Assembly (NCBI GenBank): GCA_022340195.1
Contig: JAJDOL010000191.1
Span: forward strand, 1 to 51,504
Direction of reading: 5' to 3'
Length of the DNA: 51,504 nucleotides
Origin: Chromatiaceae bacterium
GTDB taxonomy: Bacteria > Pseudomonadota > Gammaproteobacteria > Chromatiales > Chromatiaceae
The notes under the pieces are model-generated. The model did not search any database, was not told where the DNA came from, and saw only the letters and a program-made list of their open reading frames with translations. Both the position numbers and the translations under genes were made by a program. Each line of letters starts with the position of its first letter. Positions within the stretch are counted from its first letter, which is position 1. This document shows, piece by piece, positions 30,619 to 39,960 of the stretch.

Positions 30619-32607
30619 ATGGCCGAGTCGTTCCAAGAGCTGCTGACCTGGGTCTCGGCAAACCCCGGATGGGCCCACCTGAGCGTCTTCCTGGTAGCCC
30701 TTGTCGAATCCCTGGCCATCGTCGGACTGGTCGTACCGGGCGTGATCATGATGGTCGGCGCCGGGGCGCTGATCGCCACCGGCGCCCTTCATTTCTGGCC
30801 CGTGTGCCTGTCGGCGACTGCCGGCGCCGTGGTCGGCGACGGGCTCAGCTACTGGTTGGGGCAGCGCTACCGGGAGCGGCTGCGGACGCTTTGGCCATTC
30901 ACGCGCTATCCCGAAAGCCTCGACACAGGTATCCGCTTCTTCGAGAAGTACGGCGGCAAGAGCGTAGCCTTCGGTCGCTTCGTGGGACCGGTACGGGCCG
31001 TGATCCCCCTGGTAGCGGGTATGATGGGCATGGGGGCCGGGCGCTTCCTCGTCGCCAATGCGCTCTCCGCGATCGTCTGGGCTCCTGCCTATTTGCTGCC
31101 GGGAATCGTTTTCGGCGCCTCCTTGGAGCTAGCCGCGGAAGCGGCCTTTCATCTGGTGCTGCTGTTGCTTACCCTGGTGGCCTCGACATGGGCCGCAGCC
31201 TGGGGAGTAGAGCAGGTCTTCCTTCTCTATAGCCCCCGCGCAAAGGGTTGGGTTGAAGCCCTGCTGCGCTGGGCGGAGTTTCATCCACGCATCGGCGACA
31301 TCGCACGCGCCCTGGCAGACCCCAAGCACCCGGACGCCGCGGCCCTCGCCACGCTCGCCGGAGTCCTGCTCCTCACCACGGTCCTCTTCGCCCTGCTCAC
31401 CAGTTTCGCCGTCGCCGGGGCACCGGACTTGGCGCTGAACCAGACGATGCTGGATTTCGCTCTCAGTCTCCAAACCCCAGCGGCCAATCACCTGATGGCG
31501 GCCTTCAGCCGCCTCGGCGACCTGGGCGTCGTCCTTCCACTCGTTCTGGCGGTCTCCGGCTGGCTGTACTCGCGGGACGAGCACCGGAGCGCCAACTACT
31601 GGCTTGCCGCCGGCGCATTCGCAATTCTTGCCGGCCCCATACTGGCCATCCTGCTCCAGGTCCCGAGACCGGACGTCGGGCTGAGTGGACTCAGCGGTTG
31701 GGCCTTCCCCAGCAGCCACACCCTGAGAGCCACTGTGATCTACGGCTTCCTCGCCGTCGCGCTCGCCGGCGGAATGTCCCCGAGCTGGCGCTGGCTGCCC
31801 TATGCCTGGGCCAGCATGCTCGTGACCGCCGTCAGCATCTCACAACTCTATTTCGGTGCCCATTGGCTCACCGACGTCCTCGGCAGCCTTACCCTCGGCC
31901 TGGCCTGGGTGGCCGCTTTGGGACTGGCCTACCGCCGCCACCAGGAGCTCGACAGGTCTTGGCGCGGGCTGGGCGCCACGGCCGTGGGCGTATTCACGAT
32001 CGCCTTCGGCCTGATGAGCGCCCTCTCCCAAGGCTCCGACCTCGCCTTATACAGCCGATCCGTAGAACCCGCCACCGTCACGGCCGCCGATTGGGAAGCG
32101 ACATTCTGGCGTAACCTTCCGCAAACGCGAGACGCCCTGCAAAAAACCGGCCGCCATCCCATGAACCTGCAGTTCGCCGGCAAGCTTGACGACTTTAGCA
32201 CCAAGCTCGCCGACAGGGGCTGGGAACCGGGTACCAGGCTGAGCTGGGGTACGGCCATGAAGCTGCTGTCCCCTTCTTTGCCTCTTGGTGAGCTTCCAGT
32301 CATACCACACGTCCACAACGGCCATCACGAGTCATTGACACTGGTGAAGAAGGCCTCCGGCAATAGCCGGCTGGTGCTGCGCTTGTGGGCGACGCCTTAT
32401 CGAATCGACGGCAAGGAAAAGCTGTGGATTGGAAACGTCACGGCCCAACACAAGCGGACGATTTTGGACTTGTTCGCCATACCAACGACGAACCTGGACA
32501 CGCGCAGTCCGCTGGAATCCGTGCGCGCGGACTTCTCGGCACTTGAATCCTACAATCCGAACCTGGACGCGCCCCTCCTGCTTCAGGCCACCACGTTTAC
32601 ACCCTGA
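30619..32607 (+). CDS. DedA / PAP2 / LssY three-domain membrane protein
   Basis: A 662-residue fusion. Residues 1-200 form a DedA domain (GLVVPGVIMMVGAG, then FGRFVGPVRAVIPLVAGMMGM), a putative undecaprenyl-phosphate or lipid transporter. Residues about 240-430 form a PAP2 phosphatase-like region with several membrane helices. Residues about 450-660 form a soluble LssY-type C-terminus. The PAP2 motifs look altered: motif 1 has RP but no Lys seven residues before it, motif 2 is FPSSHT, and motif 3 is SQLYFGAHWLTD, with Gln where SRxxxxxHxxxD has Arg. The phosphatase may thus be atypical. It follows hemL by 38 bases; a tandem HMA-like gene follows. Confidence 0.88.
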   Translation: MAESFQELLTWVSANPGWAHLSVFLVALVESLAIVGLVVPGVIMMVGAGALIATGALHFWPVCLSATAGAVVGDGLSYWLGQRYRERLRTLWPFTRYPESLDTGIRFFEKYGGKSVAFGRFVGPVRAVIPLVAGMMGMGAGRFLVANALSAIVWAPAYLLPGIVFGASLELAAEAAFHLVLLLLTLVASTWAAAWGVEQVFLLYSPRAKGWVEALLRWAEFHPRIGDIARALADPKHPDAAALATLAGVLLLTTVLFALLTSFAVAGAPDLALNQTMLDFALSLQTPAANHLMAAFSRLGDLGVVLPLVLAVSGWLYSRDEHRSANYWLAAGAFAILAGPILAILLQVPRPDVGLSGLSGWAFPSSHTLRATVIYGFLAVALAGGMSPSWRWLPYAWASMLVTAVSISQLYFGAHWLTDVLGSLTLGLAWVAALGLAYRRHQELDRSWRGLGATAVGVFTIAFGLMSALSQGSDLALYSRSVEPATVTAADWEATFWRNLPQTRDALQKTGRHPMNLQFAGKLDDFSTKLADRGWEPGTRLSWGTAMKLLSPSLPLGELPVIPHVHNGHHESLTLVKKASGNSRLVLRLWATPYRIDGKEKLWIGNVTAQHKRTILDLFAIPTTNLDTRSPLESVRADFSALESYNPNLDAPLLLQATTFTP

Positions 32608-32740
32608 GCATGTTTTAGTCCGATCCACAGCTTGCCCATGCAGCCAGTCGATGAAAGGCGCGACAGCCGAACCTGACGAAGGCAACAACAGCTGCCCGAC
32701 AAAAGCACGAATAGAACCAGGGGGATCAAGTCGTGCTGAC

Positions 32741-33280
32741 ATGCAGCTCGTCGATCAACCTGGATTCGCACCCATGTTAAGAGTGCTACACCTGATACCT
32801 GGGCGCGCCCGCCTGAGATTCGATGCGGTGAAGGGCCACCCCGAGCTTGGGCGGCGGCTGCACACACATCTCGAGGCCGTGGCACAGATCAAGCGCGTCA
32901 CCGTGGACACGCGAACCGGAAGCGTTCTCTTGCTCTATGACGCGCGGGCGCTAAAGACACCGGCCTTTCTCGACGAGATCTCCGAAGCCTTGAGCAAGAT
33001 CTTTCCAAACCATTTCGCACCGGGTCGGCTGCGGGTCACAATACGGCAATTGAAGGGCAAGCCCGAGCTGGCACGAATCCTGGAAATGCGCCTCGCCCCG
33101 GTTCATGGCATCCGCCACATCGAAATCGATCCGACGAACGGCAGTTGCCAGTTGGTCTACGATTCGACGGCCGTAACCTCTCCTGTGTTTCTCGACGCTC
33201 TGTCAGATGCGCTGCGCACCTTCTTGCCGCGCTCGAATCTGAAAAAGCTCCTGACCCTGGCGGGATTTCGCTGGCGCTAG
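32741..33280 (+). CDS. Tandem HMA-like (HMA_2 type) domain protein
   Basis: A 179-residue protein made of two copies of the same unit: LHLIPGRARLRFD...PAFLDEISEALSKIFP (about residues 16-92) and FAPGRLRVTI...SPVFLDALSDALRTFLP (about 93-168). Each has the ferredoxin-like pattern of heavy-metal-associated domains, with a PGR loop instead of the metal-binding CxxC. The protein has no cysteine pair, so classic metal binding is unlikely. The start is uncertain; ATG at 32741 follows GGGGGATC, and an ATG at 32774 is also possible. It may act with the membrane fusion protein upstream; its function is unknown. Confidence 0.7.
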   Translation: MQLVDQPGFAPMLRVLHLIPGRARLRFDAVKGHPELGRRLHTHLEAVAQIKRVTVDTRTGSVLLLYDARALKTPAFLDEISEALSKIFPNHFAPGRLRVTIRQLKGKPELARILEMRLAPVHGIRHIEIDPTNGSCQLVYDSTAVTSPVFLDALSDALRTFLPRSNLKKLLTLAGFRWR

Positions 33281-33665
33281 GCCGCCCCTGGTTCCCGCGC
33301 CGCGTGGAGATAAAGGTAGAGACGCGCTACGTTGAAACACCGCGGCGCGATGAGCGCAGGATAAATGTTCCCACGGAGCCCTTTGCGAAAATGCGCGGCT
33401 GAGCACGGCGTCCGAATCCACGAATGTGCATCGCAAAGGCTGCCGTGATCCACACCTGGCAGTCACCATTGAAGTTAGAGCCCGGCAGACGTGGGCAGCA
33501 GTCGGCCATCTCCGGACCTTGGCGTTGTTTTGTCGAAGGTCAGCATAACGCCAACAAGCAGTCGTTCAGAGACGGCATCTCCGCAGTAATGCCGCAACAA
33601 CAAACGCCAGCGTTGGATAAGCGGCATGCGCGATACGCATTCCTGACAGATCTATCGATGATGCG
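33281..33665. other. Gap without recognisable gene before the amidase remnant
   Basis: About 385 bases. Short ORFs on both strands look like noise, and no known motif was recognised in them. Decayed 5' sequence of the amidase gene could lie here, but no conserved part, including the Ser-Ser-Lys region, was recognised. Confidence 0.4.
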
Positions 33666-34109
33666 GTGACAAACCGAAGGCCGACGGCACAATCGGCAGG
33701 AGCCCGAGTCTACCTGCGTTTTCGCACCTTCGCATTCCGAGTGTCGAGGGGCACCAGTTTCGGTTACGATGCCACCCTTGTCCCGACCATACCCACCCCG
33801 CATATTCCGGCGGACTGGGATCCGACTGTCGACGACGCGGAAGTCATCGACGGTGACGAGAGGTTCCACCGCATTGTTGGCGCTCTCTTTACGATGCCGT
33901 TCAAATTCCTGAACAGGTTCCCGGTTGCCAGCGTTCCGGCAGGTATCTCGAAACAGAATATGCCCATCGGCATGCAAATTATCGGCAAGCCGTACGATAC
34001 GGAGACCGTCTTTCGCGCCGCCTGGGCCTTTAGCAGGGGCGGCCCCAGGCTGTTCACCGGTGGTCCACCTTTCTCCCGAGCTAACCGTCATGGCTTGAGG
34101 TACGCGTAA
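33666..34109 (+). pseudogene. Remnant of an amidase (amidase-signature family), C-terminal part only
   Basis: The frame from about 33760 encodes the end of an amidase-signature enzyme: YDATLVPTIPTPHIP, then FPVASVPAGISKQNMPIGMQ directly followed by IIGKPYDTETVFRAAWAFS, which matches the conserved C-terminal block of this family. The family's catalytic Ser-Ser-Lys region lies in the missing N-terminal two thirds; intact members have about 460-500 residues, against about 115 recognisable here. It therefore looks like a truncated pseudogene. Its 3' end overlaps the converging DsrE gene by 22 bases. Confidence 0.75.
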
Positions 34110-34531
34110 CCTTCCTTCAGTTGCAGCCGGGCGATTTCGGAGATGCCCGAGGGAACGACCGATACCGTCTCGAGCAAATTGTCCTTGGCGATATTCCGCG
34201 CACCGAGTGTCGCTGCACAGACGCGAAACTCGACTCCCCTTTCGACGAGGGCCCGCACCCGGTGATCATAGGGATTGCCACGCTTGTCCTCCGCGTCCGT
34301 CAACAGAAAATCGATGCCCGGGCCGTAGGCCACAAACACGATCTTCGCCTTCGGGCTGTCATCCAAGTAGGACCGCGCCAGCATCAAGGCCCAGCTCGCG
34401 TTGGCCGTCTCATCCAGGTGAAAAACCACCTTTTCCCAGTTTTCTCCGGACTCTTCCGGCCAACTCTGGGAGGCGAGCCCCATCAGCAACAGGGGCAAGA
34501 GACAGAGTTTCGCCAAGCGCTTTGTTTTCAT
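34088..34531 (-). CDS. Secreted DsrE-family protein
   Basis: A 147-residue DsrE/DsrF-like protein (COG1416 type) with a Sec signal (residues 1-23, LAKLCLLPLLLMGLASQSW). The mature part reads KVVFHLDE...ALMLARSYL, KIVFVAYGPGIDFLL, and the family end FRVCAATLGARNIAKDNLL with VVPSGISEIARLQ. The single Cys in RVCAATL is the conserved DsrE-like position, possibly handling a persulfide (inference). ATG at 34531 follows AAGGAG. It is divergent from a winged-helix/TPR regulator. Intact DsrEFH with a sulfur role is not shown here. Confidence 0.85.
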   Translation of the reverse strand: MKTKRLAKLCLLPLLLMGLASQSWPEESGENWEKVVFHLDETANASWALMLARSYLDDSPKAKIVFVAYGPGIDFLLTDAEDKRGNPYDHRVRALVERGVEFRVCAATLGARNIAKDNLLETVSVVPSGISEIARLQLKEGYAYLKP

Positions 34532-34795
34532 AGTCAACTCCTTCACAAAGGTGTCACTGCATATCTAGCCGCTTTTTAGGGACCGTAAGCGGAAGACGAT
34601 CGTGGTTCAGCGGCCCGAGACTCGATGTCGTGTATCTGGGATCATCCTCCGGCAGCGAGGACAGGTTTGTCGCTTCAAAGGATAGCGCTATGCTGAAGAA
34701 GAGCGCCGAAGAAATTCCGGTTTCTTCCGGAAAGATTCCCGATGCATCCAGGTCGTGCGGGCCATTCCCCTTTTTCAGCAAGAAGGGCCGCTCTC

Positions 34796-36499
34796 GTGAA
34801 TGAAAGGTTGCTGACGCAAGCATCCCCGTTTCTGATCTCCGGTTTTCGGGTCGAACCCGCAAGCCTTCGGTTGACAATCGACGGCGATGAGACGCGCCTC
34901 GAAGCCAAGGTCATGCTGGTGTTGCTGTATTTGGTAGAGCACGCGGGAAAGGTGGTTAGCCGCGCCGAATTGGAGGAGCAGCTCTGGCCCGGCCGGATCG
35001 TAACCGAGGATTCCGTTACCAAAGCGATCGCAAAGTTGCGGCGGGTATTCGACGACGACGCCCGCCATCCCAGCGTGATCGAGACGGTTCCCAAGTGCGG
35101 CTACAGACTCATTGCCGAGGTGGCGGGGATCGAAGAAGCCGTCGACGCGGACGCGGCCACGGCTGGAGCGGAAGCAGTGCTCAGGCAGCGGGATTGGAGA
35201 CCTAACCTGCCTTTCTTTCTCGGCGCCATCTCAGCCCTTCTGCTGCTTCTCGGTGCCGTGTGGCTCCTAGAACAGAGCCGGACGCCATCCGTTCTATCCT
35301 TACCCCTTGCCGATAAGCCGGCGGTAGCCGTTATTCCCTTCGAGAATCTCGGTCCCTCGCCACAAGAGGACTATTTCGCCAATGGGATCACAGCGGATCT
35401 GATAACCGACCTTTCCAAGGTGAAGGGTTTGTTGGTCATTGCGCCGGGTTCCGTGGTCGCCTACGACGACAATAAAACCGAACCAGGACGAGTATCCGCC
35501 GACCTCGACGTCGACTATGTTGTTCTCGGCAGCGTGCGGCGTGAAAAAGATCGGTTGCGGATCAACGTCCAACTCATTGAGGCGAAACCCGAGCGGGCTG
35601 TCTGGGGGGAACGCTACACGGGCGTATTCAACGACGTTTTCGATATACAGGACGAGCTCACGGCAGCCGTCATCGCCGCGCTCAAGGTTGAGGTCGCCCC
35701 GGCAGAACAGGCCTATGTGTCAAGCCGGCCGACGGCGAGCGTCCTCGCCTATGATCACTACCTGCGAGGGCTCGCGGAACATGGGAGTCGTACCGAGACA
35801 CAGAATCTTTCAGCAAGGGATGAGTTCAGGAAAGCGATTGAGCTGGATCCCGGCTTCGCCCGCGCTTACACGGGGCTCGCCCTGACCTACTCACGTGAAG
35901 CGATTGATGGATGGACATCCACACCTGCCCAATCCCTGAAACTGGCGGCGCAACTCGCGGACAAGGCAAGCGCGATGGACTCCTCGCTCCCCCAAGCGCT
36001 TTTCGTCACCGGTCAGGTCAAATTATTCCAACGCCGACATGTAGAGGCCATAGCGGCCGCCGAACGTGCACTCGCCATCGACCCCAACTATGCGGACGCC
36101 TATGCCTTGCTTGCCTGGATCCTCAATTACACCGGGCGCTCCGCAAAAGCGCTGTCTGCACTACAAAGAGCGATGCGATTGAATCCGAGGCCACCGGCCT
36201 CCTATCTCGAGATCCTTGGTGAGATCCATTTCGTAGAGGGCCGGTATGACGAATCGACATCGACCTTTCAGCGCGTATTGGTCATCAATCCGGGATACCT
36301 GCGAGCCCGGATGTGGAACGCAGCGGCCCTGGCACGGGCTGGGTCCAGCGACCTGGCTGAGTGGGAGGTCAGCGAGCTCTTGATCGAAAGCCCCGATCTC
36401 ACGCTCGATCGACTAAAGTTCGCTTTTCCCTTCGACAATTCCGAATCCTTACGGACCATCTTGGCTTCACTTCGAGCGGCCGGTCTTCCCGAACGCTAG
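34796..36499 (+). CDS. Membrane-anchored winged-helix regulator with TolB-like and TPR domains
   Basis: A CadC-like one-component regulator of 567 residues from GTG 34796 (AGAAGGG upstream); ATG at 34742 would add 18. Residues about 13-107 are an OmpR-type winged helix (FRVEPASLRLTIDG, LEEQLWPGRIVTEDSVTKA, KCGYRLIAEV). One membrane segment (about 139-159) leads to a periplasmic TolB-like part, PAVAVIPFENLGPSPQEDYF and GLLVIAPGSV...VLGSVRREKDRLRINVQL, then TPR-type helices (about 310-545, e.g. AIELDPGFARAYTGLAL). This family senses something outside and binds DNA inside; the signal and targets are unknown. It is divergent from the DsrE gene, a possible target. Confidence 0.9.
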   Translation: MNERLLTQASPFLISGFRVEPASLRLTIDGDETRLEAKVMLVLLYLVEHAGKVVSRAELEEQLWPGRIVTEDSVTKAIAKLRRVFDDDARHPSVIETVPKCGYRLIAEVAGIEEAVDADAATAGAEAVLRQRDWRPNLPFFLGAISALLLLLGAVWLLEQSRTPSVLSLPLADKPAVAVIPFENLGPSPQEDYFANGITADLITDLSKVKGLLVIAPGSVVAYDDNKTEPGRVSADLDVDYVVLGSVRREKDRLRINVQLIEAKPERAVWGERYTGVFNDVFDIQDELTAAVIAALKVEVAPAEQAYVSSRPTASVLAYDHYLRGLAEHGSRTETQNLSARDEFRKAIELDPGFARAYTGLALTYSREAIDGWTSTPAQSLKLAAQLADKASAMDSSLPQALFVTGQVKLFQRRHVEAIAAAERALAIDPNYADAYALLAWILNYTGRSAKALSALQRAMRLNPRPPASYLEILGEIHFVEGRYDESTSTFQRVLVINPGYLRARMWNAAALARAGSSDLAEWEVSELLIESPDLTLDRLKFAFPFDNSESLRTILASLRAAGLPER

Positions 36500-36585
36500 T
36501 GTCTTGGGGATTTCCTGATAGAGATGACGTTATTCGCCGCCACTGCAAGCCTGCGCGTGACGAGGCTTTGGCGCAGTAACGAGAT

Positions 36586-37323
36586 TCATGCAAGTCGTTC
36601 GACCGGATCGCCACAATCGAGTCCAAGAGCGAATTGCGCGTTTCCCTGATTGACGGCCAGTTCCACAAGCCCGAAGGCATTAACGTACCAAAATGCAGTA
36701 CCGGCCGTTGTCTCGGAAAAGGTACGCGCGTAGCTCAGCTCCCTGCCGTCCGCCCGTATGATTGAACCCAGGTCCATGGATGTTGCCTGTATCCCGGTCA
36801 CAAGATTTCCGTACGGGTCCACATAAACGACTCGTGGCAACTCGTCCGGCCAGTCGCTGCCAACCATCCCCGACGCGCTGATCTCAGTACAGGGAGGAAG
36901 GCTACCATCACACAGCATCGCCGCGACAGGGGCGAATAGGTCACGACCGTGAAAGCTGTCTGAGAGGCGATCCGGTCGCCAGTCCACACGCAGAACGCGC
37001 CCAAACTCGATGCATCCGGCTACTACTGCCAGCAGCCCGTTGTCGGGGCCGACATACCAATCCCCGTCGGCCTCGACGGCGAGCGCCGCGCGCTCGCTGC
37101 CAACGCCTGGATCTACGACACAAACGTAAAGCGTGCCGACGGGCATATCCCTTGTTAGAGCCGGCAGGAGATAGGCGGCCAGATCTGGGCGAAAGGGCGC
37201 AAGATCCGAAACCAGATCGATGACCGGGATCCTTGGGACCAACGCCGACAGGCGCAGCTTCATCTGTCCGACGTAGGGGCCGCTCACACCAAAGTCGGTT
37301 ACCAGTGCAACCCGTTCGATCAT
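36586..37323 (-). CDS. SAM hydrolase / SAM-dependent halogenase-family protein (DUF62)
   Basis: A 245-residue member of the family that includes S-adenosylmethionine hydroxide adenosyltransferase. Conserved stretches: VTDFGVSGPYVGQMK at the N-terminus, VVDPGVGSERAALAVEADG, YVGPDNGLLAV, SFHGRDLFAPVAAML and VYVDPYGNLVTGI. ATG at 37323 is taken as start; a TTG four codons earlier is possible. Members split SAM to adenosine and methionine; a chlorinase or fluorinase role is rare and not implied. It lies directly after the rplQ terminator on the same strand and so depends on its own promoter or read-through. Confidence 0.9.
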   Translation of the reverse strand: MIERVALVTDFGVSGPYVGQMKLRLSALVPRIPVIDLVSDLAPFRPDLAAYLLPALTRDMPVGTLYVCVVDPGVGSERAALAVEADGDWYVGPDNGLLAVVAGCIEFGRVLRVDWRPDRLSDSFHGRDLFAPVAAMLCDGSLPPCTEISASGMVGSDWPDELPRVVYVDPYGNLVTGIQATSMDLGSIIRADGRELSYARTFSETTAGTAFWYVNAFGLVELAVNQGNAQFALGLDCGDPVERLA

Positions 37324-37340
37324 CTCTGCAGACAAAGAAA

Positions 37341-37370
37341 CAGAAAACCGGGCCTCGGCCCGGCTTTCTG
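37341..37370 (-). terminator. Intrinsic terminator of the ribosomal operon (after rplQ)
   Basis: A 6-bp GC stem (37348-37353 with 37358-37363) with A/T flanks; on the minus strand it is followed by TTTTCTGTTT. It lies about 25 bases past the rplQ stop. Confidence 0.8.
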
Positions 37371-37389
37371 GCGCGGAGTCGATTTGGTC

Positions 37390-37779
37390 CTAATCCTCGT
37401 CGTCCTGGGCAACCTCCGGAACCGCACGGTCCACTAGCTCGACATAGGCCATCGGGGCCGCATCTCCGGCACGATAACCACACTTGAGGATACGCAGGTA
37501 ACCGCCAGGGCGACCCTCGTAGCGAGGACCCAGCTCGAGGAAAAGCTTACCGACAACCTCCTTGTCGCGCAGGCGCGCAAATGCGAGGCGCCGTTTGTGA
37601 ACCGAATCGGACTTGGCCATGGTGATAAGCGGCTCCGCCACACGCCGCAGCTCCTTCGCCTTGGGCAGCGTCGTCTTGATGAGCTCATGGCGGAAAAGCG
37701 AGTTGGCCATGTTTCGAAACATGGCGTTTCTGTGTGTGCTGGTACGATTGAGGTGCCTTCCGGCTTTGCGATGACGCAT
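37390..37779 (-). CDS. rplQ: 50S ribosomal protein L17
   Basis: Large-subunit protein near the exit tunnel. The 129 residues begin [17 protein letters not shown], the family N-terminus, and end in an acidic tail (VAQDDED). It is the last gene of the operon and is separated from rpoA by an unusually long 98-base gap in which nothing was recognised. A terminator follows. Confidence 0.98.
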   Translation of the reverse strand: MRHRKAGRHLNRTSTHRNAMFRNMANSLFRHELIKTTLPKAKELRRVAEPLITMAKSDSVHKRRLAFARLRDKEVVGKLFLELGPRYEGRPGGYLRILKCGYRAGDAAPMAYVELVDRAVPEVAQDDED

Positions 37780-37877
37780 GTCTCTCTTCTCAAATTCGAT
37801 CCGAATAAACTGCCCCGAGGTTCCCTACGTAATCCGCCCAGGCCGGTGCGCGTAGGCGCTCGCGGCGCGTTTCGTCA

Positions 37878-38891
37878 CTATTTCACAGCCAGTTCGTCGA
37901 TGTTCTCGGGTGGCCAGTTTTCCAGCCGCATGCCGAGAGACAACCCGCGAGTGGCCAACACGTCCTTGATTTCGGTAAGTGACTTCTTGCCGAGATTCGG
38001 GGTCTTCAGCAGTTCCACCTCGGTACGTTGGATCAGGTCCCCGATCAGATAGATGTTCTCGGCCTTGAGGCAGTTTGCAGACCGTACGGTCAGCTCCAGG
38101 TCGTCGACCGGCCGCAGCAAGATCGGATCGATCGGCGGCTGCTCCGGTTCCTCCTCGGCACCCATATCGAGTGGCTGGGTGCCCTCCAATACAACGAAGC
38201 TGGAAAGCTGGTCTCGCAGAATAGCCGCAGACTTCTGTATCGCGCCCTTGGGATCGATCGTCCCGTTGGTTTCCAAGTCGATCACCAGCCGATCAAGGTC
38301 CGTCCGTTGCTCGACGCGGGCGGACTGAACGTCAATGGCTACGCGGCGCACCGGGCTAAAGGACGCATCCAGCGGCAGCTTGCCGATCGGCCGCTCGTCA
38401 CCCAACTCGGCCTCGCGCTGTGTGGCCGGCTCGTAGCCACGGCCACGGCGCACGGTCAGCGTCATGCTGATCTCACTATCACCGGTAAGGTTGGCAATGA
38501 CCAACTCCGGATTTGCAATCTCCGCCGTGTGGTCGAGCGCTATGTCACCGGCAGTCACCGGACCTGGTCCGCGCTTGGCTAGGGTAAAGGTTGCCTCATC
38601 CTTGCCTTCGATGGAAATTGCAAGCTCCTTGAGGTTGAGCAGAATCTCCAGCACGTCTTCTTGGACGCCCTCTAGCGTGGTGTACTCGTGAAGAACGCCC
38701 TGGATCTCTACCTCCGTAACCGCGCAGCCGGACATTGAAGACAGCAGAATACGGCGCAGCGCGTTACCCAGGGTGTGGCCGAAGCCCCGCTCGAGCGGCT
38801 CCAGCGAAATCCGGGCGTGACTGCGCCTCCCGTCGACCGGCTCGACCTTTACGATACGCGGCTTGAGAAAGTCGCCAACAGCATCAGCCAT
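37878..38891 (-). CDS. rpoA: RNA polymerase alpha subunit
   Basis: Scaffold subunit of RNA polymerase, 337 residues. The N-terminal dimerisation domain shows [19 protein letters not shown] (near residue 33) and [17 protein letters not shown]. After a linker rich in Glu and Pro (about 240-255) comes the C-terminal domain with [17 protein letters not shown] and [20 protein letters not shown], which contacts DNA UP elements and activators. It lies between rpsD and rplQ as in most bacteria. Confidence 0.99.
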   Translation of the reverse strand: MADAVGDFLKPRIVKVEPVDGRRSHARISLEPLERGFGHTLGNALRRILLSSMSGCAVTEVEIQGVLHEYTTLEGVQEDVLEILLNLKELAISIEGKDEATFTLAKRGPGPVTAGDIALDHTAEIANPELVIANLTGDSEISMTLTVRRGRGYEPATQREAELGDERPIGKLPLDASFSPVRRVAIDVQSARVEQRTDLDRLVIDLETNGTIDPKGAIQKSAAILRDQLSSFVVLEGTQPLDMGAEEEPEQPPIDPILLRPVDDLELTVRSANCLKAENIYLIGDLIQRTEVELLKTPNLGKKSLTEIKDVLATRGLSLGMRLENWPPENIDELAVK

Positions 38892-38912
38892 GCAAGAACC
38901 CCCTGCGTCCCC

Positions 38913-39533
38913 TTACTTGGAGTACAATTCCACAATCAGCGATTCGTTAATATCCGGCGGAAGATCCTCACGGTCCGGCACCCGCTTGAAGACCCCCTTC
39001 AACGCGCTGGTGTCAACCTCGATCCAATCGGCGAACCCATATTGCTCTGCTAGGGCGACCGCGTTCTGGATGCGTACCTGCTTCTTGGCCTTCTCCCGAA
39101 CCTCAACCTGATCTTCTTCGCTGACCTGAAAAGACGGGACGTTGACGTTCTTGCCGTTGACGAGGATGCCTTTGTGGCTTACAAGCTGCCGCGCCTCCGC
39201 TCGGGTTGCGCCGAATCCCATACGGAAAACCACGTTGTCCAGACGGCGCTCGAGCAACCGTAACAGGTTCTCGCCGGTCGCACCTTTGCCACCTGCGGCG
39301 TTCTTGTAGTAGTTGCGGAACTGCTTCTCCATGACACCGTAGATACGCCGCACCTTTTGTTTCTCTCGCAACTGCAGTCCATAGTCCGAGATCCGACGCC
39401 GGCGATCGCTGGCTTGTCCGGGGACCTTCTCCAGATTGCACTTGGTATCCAAAGAACGTGCGCGGCTTTTTAGCGAAAGGTCTGTACCCTCGCGCCGCGC
39501 CAACTTACAGGTAGGACCAGTGTACCTTGCCAT
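38913..39533 (-). CDS. rpsD: 30S ribosomal protein S4
   Basis: Primary 16S rRNA-binding protein and in E. coli the translational repressor of the alpha operon. The 206 residues begin [16 protein letters not shown] and contain the S4 RNA-binding domain [20 protein letters not shown]. Cys pairs for zinc are absent, as in the gammaproteobacterial form. It lies 21 bases upstream of rpoA. Confidence 0.99.
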   Translation of the reverse strand: MARYTGPTCKLARREGTDLSLKSRARSLDTKCNLEKVPGQASDRRRRISDYGLQLREKQKVRRIYGVMEKQFRNYYKNAAGGKGATGENLLRLLERRLDNVVFRMGFGATRAEARQLVSHKGILVNGKNVNVPSFQVSEEDQVEVREKAKKQVRIQNAVALAEQYGFADWIEVDTSALKGVFKRVPDREDLPPDINESLIVELYSK

Positions 39534-39554
39534 GTCTGAAGCCTATTACTGGTG

Positions 39555-39941
39555 TTACACGCGCCGCTTCTTGGGCGGACGGCAACCATTGTGCGGGATC
39601 GGCGTGACGTCTGTGATGCTCGTAATCTTGAATCCAGCGTTGTTGAGCGCGCGAACCGCCGACTCTCGACCGGGGCCTGGACCCTTGACGTTGACATCCA
39701 GATTCTTCAACCCGAACTCCTTGACCGCTTGACCCACGCGGTCCGCGGCCACTTGAGCTGCAAACGGTGTGCTCTTTCTGGACCCACGGAAGCCGGAGCC
39801 GCCGGACGTCGCCCAACCCAGGGCGTTTCCTTGACGGTCGGTAATCGTGATGATGGTATTGTTAAAGGAGGCATGGATGTGGGCAACACCATCCGCCACC
39901 TGCTTTTTGACCTTCTTCTTGGTCCGAGTCGGCTTTGCCAT
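39555..39941 (-). CDS. rpsK: 30S ribosomal protein S11
   Basis: Platform protein of the small subunit, 128 residues. A basic N-terminus (RTKKKVKKQ) is followed by [20 protein letters not shown] and the conserved C-terminus [16 protein letters not shown]. It is spaced 19-21 bases from its neighbours rpsM and rpsD. Confidence 0.99.
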   Translation of the reverse strand: MAKPTRTKKKVKKQVADGVAHIHASFNNTIITITDRQGNALGWATSGGSGFRGSRKSTPFAAQVAADRVGQAVKEFGLKNLDVNVKGPGPGRESAVRALNNAGFKITSITDVTPIPHNGCRPPKKRRV

Positions 39942-39960
39942 CTGCTGTTACCAGACTTTC

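Noticed and set aside
33535..33640. Integron attC-like site (AACGCC ... GCGTTGG)
   Set aside because: The halves are not properly inverted, and there is no GTTRRRY pair or integrase in the window.
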